From the NCBI GenBank assembly GCA_910585235.1, contig CAJUCM010000019.1, positions 27,979 to 36,003 of the forward strand: a stretch of 8,025 nt of DNA, given 5' to 3'. Position numbers and translations under genes: made by a program. Of this stretch, positions 5,028-8,025 are shown piece after piece (position 1 is the stretch's first letter; each line of letters opens with the position of its first letter). Source of the DNA: an uncultured Christensenella sp. GTDB taxonomy: Bacteria; Bacillota; Clostridia; Christensenellales; Borkfalkiaceae. The notes under the pieces are model-generated. The model was not told where the DNA came from. It ran no database searches and saw only the letters and a program-made list of their open reading frames with translations.

Positions 5028-6945
5028 AAAGACGGAAAAGAAAATTTCCGAAGAGACGGAGAAAAAGCGGAAGCGGCTGCTCGCGGAGGAGATCCGAAAG
5101 GATTTTGAAAGCAGAAGAGAGGCGCGCCGCAGCATCGAACAGGGCTGGCGCGTCAACATGAATTTTATCAGCGGAAATCAGTACTGTTTCGTGAGCCCCG
5201 CGGGGAATCTCGAAACGGAGGACGCGGAGTTCTATTGGCAGTCGCGGCGTTGTTTCAACCATATCGCCCCGACGGTGGAGACGCGTATCGCAAGACTTTC
5301 CAAGGTGCGTCCCACGCTCAGCGTGCGCGCCTTTTCGGACGAGGAGGCGGACATCAATACGGCGCGCCTCTCCTCGAATATTCTGCGCTCGGTCAGGAGC
5401 AGGATCGATCTCGACGCGGTCGTCTCCCGCGCCACGCAGTGGTCGGAATCGCTCGGCACGGCATTCTATAAGGTATTGTGGAATTTCGATGACGGCGTGG
5501 TGATCGGAACGGACGGGGCGGGGCACGCGGTCAGGGAGGGGGACGTAAACATCGTCGCGCTTTCGCCCTTTGAAATATATCCCGATTCGCTGACGGCGGA
5601 GAGCATGGCGGAAGTGAAGAGCCTCATTCACGCGAAGGCGGTCCCCGTCTCGGAGATCTACGAAAAATTCGGCGTGAATATCGAGGGCAGAAAAATCGAA
5701 GAATTTTCGCTCTTGCCCTATTCCTCCACAAGCGGCTGGAAGCGCCCCTTGGACGGCGATTTCCGCCCCTACGGGGAGAATATGGAGATACTCATTGAAC
5801 GGTACACCCGTCCGTGCGGGAAATATCCCGACGGACGGCTCGAAATAGTTGCGGGAGACGCCCTCTTGTTCGAGGGGTCGCTTCCCTACCGGAACGGCGA
5901 CAGAGGGGAGCGGATTCTGCCCTTTATCAGGCAGACTTCGCTCTCGCTCGCGGGCTCGTTCTTCGGAACGAGCGTCGTTGACCGTATGATCCCCTTGCAG
6001 AGGGCGTATAACGCGGTGCGGAACAGAAAGCACGAGTTTCTCAACCGCCTGACGACGGGGGTGATCGCGGCGGAGGACGGCTCGGTGGATGCGGAGGAAC
6101 TTGCGGAAAACGGACTTTATCCCGGGAAAGTTCTCGTTTACCGTCAGGGTTCGCCTGCGCCCGCCTTTCTTGACGCGGGGTCAATTCCCTCGGAATTTGC
6201 CGAGGAAGAGGAGCGGATCGCGGAGGAGTTCATTCTCGTTTCGGGAATGAGCGAGGTCTCGCGCAATTCCGCAAACCCCACGCACGTCACTTCGGCGGTG
6301 GGACTGCAACTGCTCATCGATCAGGATACCAACCGAATGCACATGAGCGTCGAGAGCGTCGAACGCGCGGTAAAGGAAGCAGGCAAACAGATTCTTCACC
6401 TTTATAAACAGTTCGCGGCGACGAAGCGCCTCATGCGCATGACGGGAACGGGCGGGCGTGCCGAGCTTTTCTACTTTGACGCGAGCGATATTTCCGCGGA
6501 CGACATCGAGTTTGAAACGGGTTATGAAAAATCTCCCGAAGAGATCCGCGAGGATATTTTCAAGCTCTTTGAACTCGGCTTGCTCAAAGACGAAAAGGAG
6601 GGGTTCTCGGACGCAATGCGCAATAAACTCTTGGACGCGCTCGGCTACGGTACGTTCGAGAACGCCAGGGATATTTCCGATCTGCACCTCAAAAAGGCGG
6701 AACGGGAAAATATCCGTCTCAAAGAGCGCGACGTAGAGGCGGACGGTTACGACGACCACGGTCTGCATATTGCCGAGCATACGCGCGCGCTCCTTTCGGG
6801 CGGAGAAGAGGACGGGGCGTTTAAGCAGCGGATCTTAAAACACCTCGCCGCACACCGCTCTCTGTCGGGGGAAAAGCCGGCGGAGGAAATTTCGGAAAAG
6901 GAGGAAGGACTACATGGAGGAGAACGAACAGAAAAATCCCGATGA
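5017..6945 (+). CDS. Phage portal protein (P22-type)
   Basis: The protein has 642 residues from a GTG start. Portals form the dodecameric ring at one capsid vertex through which DNA enters and leaves. A charged N-terminal helix (1-45) leads into a conserved opening, MNFISGNQY (48-56), then RRCFNHIAPTVETRIARLSKVRP (77-99), the pattern of P22-like portal proteins. The middle shows FFGTSVVDRMIPLQRAYN (315-332) and KHEFLNRLTTG (338-348), the wing and core of the portal fold. SGMSEVSRNSANPTHVTSAV (409-428) precedes the stem and clip helices. A histidine-rich DDHGLHIAEHTRALLS (579-594) lies near the C terminus, a pattern often seen at the end of such portals. The length is within the usual range. 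The C-terminal 10 codons overlap the scaffold-like gene by 32 nt. No truncation is seen. Confidence 0.9.
   Translation: MKSEKTEKKISEETEKKRKRLLAEEIRKDFESRREARRSIEQGWRVNMNFISGNQYCFVSPAGNLETEDAEFYWQSRRCFNHIAPTVETRIARLSKVRPTLSVRAFSDEEADINTARLSSNILRSVRSRIDLDAVVSRATQWSESLGTAFYKVLWNFDDGVVIGTDGAGHAVREGDVNIVALSPFEIYPDSLTAESMAEVKSLIHAKAVPVSEIYEKFGVNIEGRKIEEFSLLPYSSTSGWKRPLDGDFRPYGENMEILIERYTRPCGKYPDGRLEIVAGDALLFEGSLPYRNGDRGERILPFIRQTSLSLAGSFFGTSVVDRMIPLQRAYNAVRNRKHEFLNRLTTGVIAAEDGSVDAEELAENGLYPGKVLVYRQGSPAPAFLDAGSIPSEFAEEEERIAEEFILVSGMSEVSRNSANPTHVTSAVGLQLLIDQDTNRMHMSVESVERAVKEAGKQILHLYKQFAATKRLMRMTGTGGRAELFYFDASDISADDIEFETGYEKSPEEIREDIFKLFELGLLKDEKEGFSDAMRNKLLDALGYGTFENARDISDLHLKKAERENIRLKERDVEADGYDDHGLHIAEHTRALLSGGEEDGAFKQRILKHLAAHRSLSGEKPAEEISEKEEGLHGGERTEKSR
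6898..6904 (+). promoter_or_regulatory. Shine-Dalgarno of the scaffold-like gene
   Basis: AAGGAGG lies 9 nt before the ATG at 6914, within the portal coding region. It supports the overlapping start of the scaffold-like gene. Confidence 0.75.
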
Positions 6946-7303
6946 GGCGCAGGCGCAAGCCCTGCCCGATTTGGGGAAATTTAAGAGCGTGGACGCCCTC
7001 TTGCGCGCTTACGGAGAGCTGGAAGCGGAATTTACCCGCCGCAGTCAAAAGCTGAAAGCGCTCGAAGACGCCAAAACGCAAAAGGGTGAGGCGGGCGCGG
7101 TGCGGGAAGACGAACTTTACCGCATGGTCAACGAAAACGAAGGGGTGCGCGCACGCGTTTTAAGCGACTATCTTTCATCGCTCAAAGGCGTGCCTCTTCT
7201 CGCAAATTCGGGCGTGGGGGTCACGGCGGAAAGAGCCGTCCCCAAAACGTTCGGCGAGGCGGGCGCGATGGCGCTTAGCTATCTTAAAAAAAACAAGGAA
7301 TAA
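6914..7303 (+). CDS. Scaffolding-like capsid assembly protein, short
   Basis: The protein has 129 residues, acidic at the N terminus and basic at the C terminus. A Gln/Ala-rich disordered start (1-18) is followed by FKSVDALLRAYGELEAEF and TRRSQKLKALE (23-51). This F-x-(S/D)-VDAL-x-x-AY-x-x-L-x-AEFT-(R/K)-RSQ-x-L pattern is seen in predicted scaffolding or head-assembly proteins of Firmicutes phages. A second helix (VREDELYRMVNENEGVRARVLSDYL) and a short helical tail ending LSYLKKNKE follow; a basic C-terminal helix is what scaffolds usually use to bind coat protein. Its place between portal and capsid genes supports the role. It is short for a scaffold (many exceed 180 residues), so it may act with another factor. 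No protease motif is visible. Confidence 0.75.
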   Translation: MEENEQKNPDEAQAQALPDLGKFKSVDALLRAYGELEAEFTRRSQKLKALEDAKTQKGEAGAVREDELYRMVNENEGVRARVLSDYLSSLKGVPLLANSGVGVTAERAVPKTFGEAGAMALSYLKKNKE

Positions 7304-7307
7304 GGAG
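7302..7307 (+). promoter_or_regulatory. Shine-Dalgarno of the capsid gene, overlapping the scaffold stop
   Basis: AAGGAG shares its first two bases with the TAA stop (7301-7303) of the scaffold-like gene. It lies 11 nt before the ATG at 7319, with a T-rich spacer. The overlap suggests that terminating ribosomes feed re-initiation on the capsid gene. Confidence 0.7.
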
Positions 7308-7318
7308 AAAAATTTTTT

Positions 7319-8025
7319 ATGGTAACAACGCAGACGGCAGACAATGTATTAAAATCTTACTACCTCGGCGCGGTGGCGGATCAGCTCAATAAGAGCGTGA
7401 ATCCCTTTCTCGCCAAAATCAAACAGACTGCTTCGGACGTGTGGGGCAGAGACGTCAGAAAAGCGGTCAGAGTGGGTGTAAACGGCGGGATCGGCGCGGG
7501 CACGGAGACGGGCGCGCTTCCCACGGCGTCGGGCAACCGCTACGAGCAGTTTGTTTCCGCTTTGAAAAATCTCTACGGAACGATCGAAATTTCGGATAAG
7601 GCGATCCGCTCCTCCGCAAGCAACGAGGGCGCGTTCGTCGATCTTCTCAACGACGAAATGCAATCGCTTGTGGAGAGCGCGTCCTGCAACTTCGGCAGAA
7701 TGCTCTTCGGCGACGGTTCGGGCGCGATCGCAAAGGTGACGGGCGCGACGGGATCGGTCTATACCGTGGACGGCACGGAAAATCTTGCCGAGGGCATGAT
7801 CGTCGATATGTGGAGCGCCACGGCGAAAGTCATGGACGGCAGAAAAATCACCGCCATAGACAGAAAGAATAAAAAGGTGACGATCGCGGGAAGCGCGGTG
7901 ACGGTTTCGGCGAGCGATTCCGTCAGTCTCTACGTTCACAATTCCAAAGCCCTCGAAATCACGGGGCTCAAAGCGATCTTCGACGCGGATACGCTCTACG
8001 GCATTCCCCGTAGCGGCAACGAATG
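7319..8025 (+). CDS. Major capsid protein, 5' part
   Basis: There are 235 codons before the right edge, with no stop. The beginning (TADNVLKSYYLGAVADQLNK, then VNPFLAKIKQTASDVWGRDV) and the segment RVGVNGGIGAGTETGALPTA (51-70) fit an HK97-fold coat protein of the type seen in many Clostridia phages. KNLYGTIEISDKAIRSS (83-99) corresponds to the long helix and E-loop-adjacent region, and SCNFGRMLFGDGSG (122-135) to the start of the peripheral domain. Residues 145-208 form a compact beta-rich part (EGMIVDMWSATAKV, then KITAIDRKNKKVTIAG), probably an inserted surface domain. No N-terminal protease-cleaved delta domain is evident, matching the use of a separate scaffold. The gene is the last visible member of the head operon. 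Confidence 0.9.
   Translation, partial: MVTTQTADNVLKSYYLGAVADQLNKSVNPFLAKIKQTASDVWGRDVRKAVRVGVNGGIGAGTETGALPTASGNRYEQFVSALKNLYGTIEISDKAIRSSASNEGAFVDLLNDEMQSLVESASCNFGRMLFGDGSGAIAKVTGATGSVYTVDGTENLAEGMIVDMWSATAKVMDGRKITAIDRKNKKVTIAGSAVTVSASDSVSLYVHNSKALEITGLKAIFDADTLYGIPRSGNE

Noticed and set aside
5002..6033. 343-codon open frame on the minus strand over the portal gene
   Set aside because: The portal protein on the plus strand has family motifs, a perfect Shine-Dalgarno sequence and proper operon spacing. The antisense product is Arg/His-rich shadow sequence.
6181..6780. 199-codon minus-strand frame under the portal 3' part
   Set aside because: Antisense shadow of the portal gene; no ribosome binding site and no domain.
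7349..7939. 196-codon minus-strand frame under the capsid gene
   Set aside because: Antisense shadow of a well-recognised capsid gene; composition rich in Arg and His, as expected for a shadow.
1..8025. tRNA, CRISPR array, insertion sequence or attachment-site repeats
   Set aside because: I searched by eye and found no cloverleaf, no regularly spaced repeats, no transposase frame and no long direct repeats.

Overview
The window looks like a chromosomal segment of a member of the Clostridia (Bacillota), moderately GC-rich and probably gut-associated. The grounds are AAGGAGG-type ribosome binding sites, a Gram-positive LexA-type operator, lipid-free Sec signal peptides, and a head module of the kind common in Clostridia siphovirus-type prophages. 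The lineage is an inference from style; no phylogenetic marker gene is present.

Left part (1-3292). A large secreted, propeller-like protein is read leftward and runs off the left edge. It is divergent from a rightward gene for a small protein with a sigma-70 region-4-like helix-turn-helix. The divergent intergenic region (1906-2084) carries a near-consensus leftward promoter with an extended -10, a T/A-flanked palindrome, a rightward promoter, and a strong LexA/SOS-type box inside a perfect 9-bp inverted repeat. The regulator gene is followed, convergently and with a 103-bp overlap, by a leftward gene for a secreted, C-terminally anchored membrane protein. Both leftward genes have a -10-like hexamer 6-7 nt before the likely ATG and no Shine-Dalgarno sequence, so they look leaderless.

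Right part (3334-8025). A tightly packed rightward phage head module follows in canonical order: terminase large subunit, a small acidic protein resembling the tail of small-terminase proteins, a P22-type portal, a short scaffolding-like protein, and a major capsid protein cut by the right edge. The first four genes overlap at their ends (4, 11 and 32 nt). The capsid gene starts 15 nt after the scaffold stop, and its Shine-Dalgarno sequence overlaps that stop codon. The whole module therefore reads as one translationally coupled operon.

How it may work together (inference). DNA damage would relieve LexA from the 2038-2051 box and induce the sigma-like regulator. That regulator could activate the head genes, or read-through could reach them directly, passing antisense through the membrane-protein gene. 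No integrase, repressor, attachment site or canonical small terminase is visible. The head module sits directly beside secreted-protein genes that look like host or cargo genes. This fits a rearranged, remnant or domesticated prophage, or a phage carrying moron genes; the window alone cannot decide.
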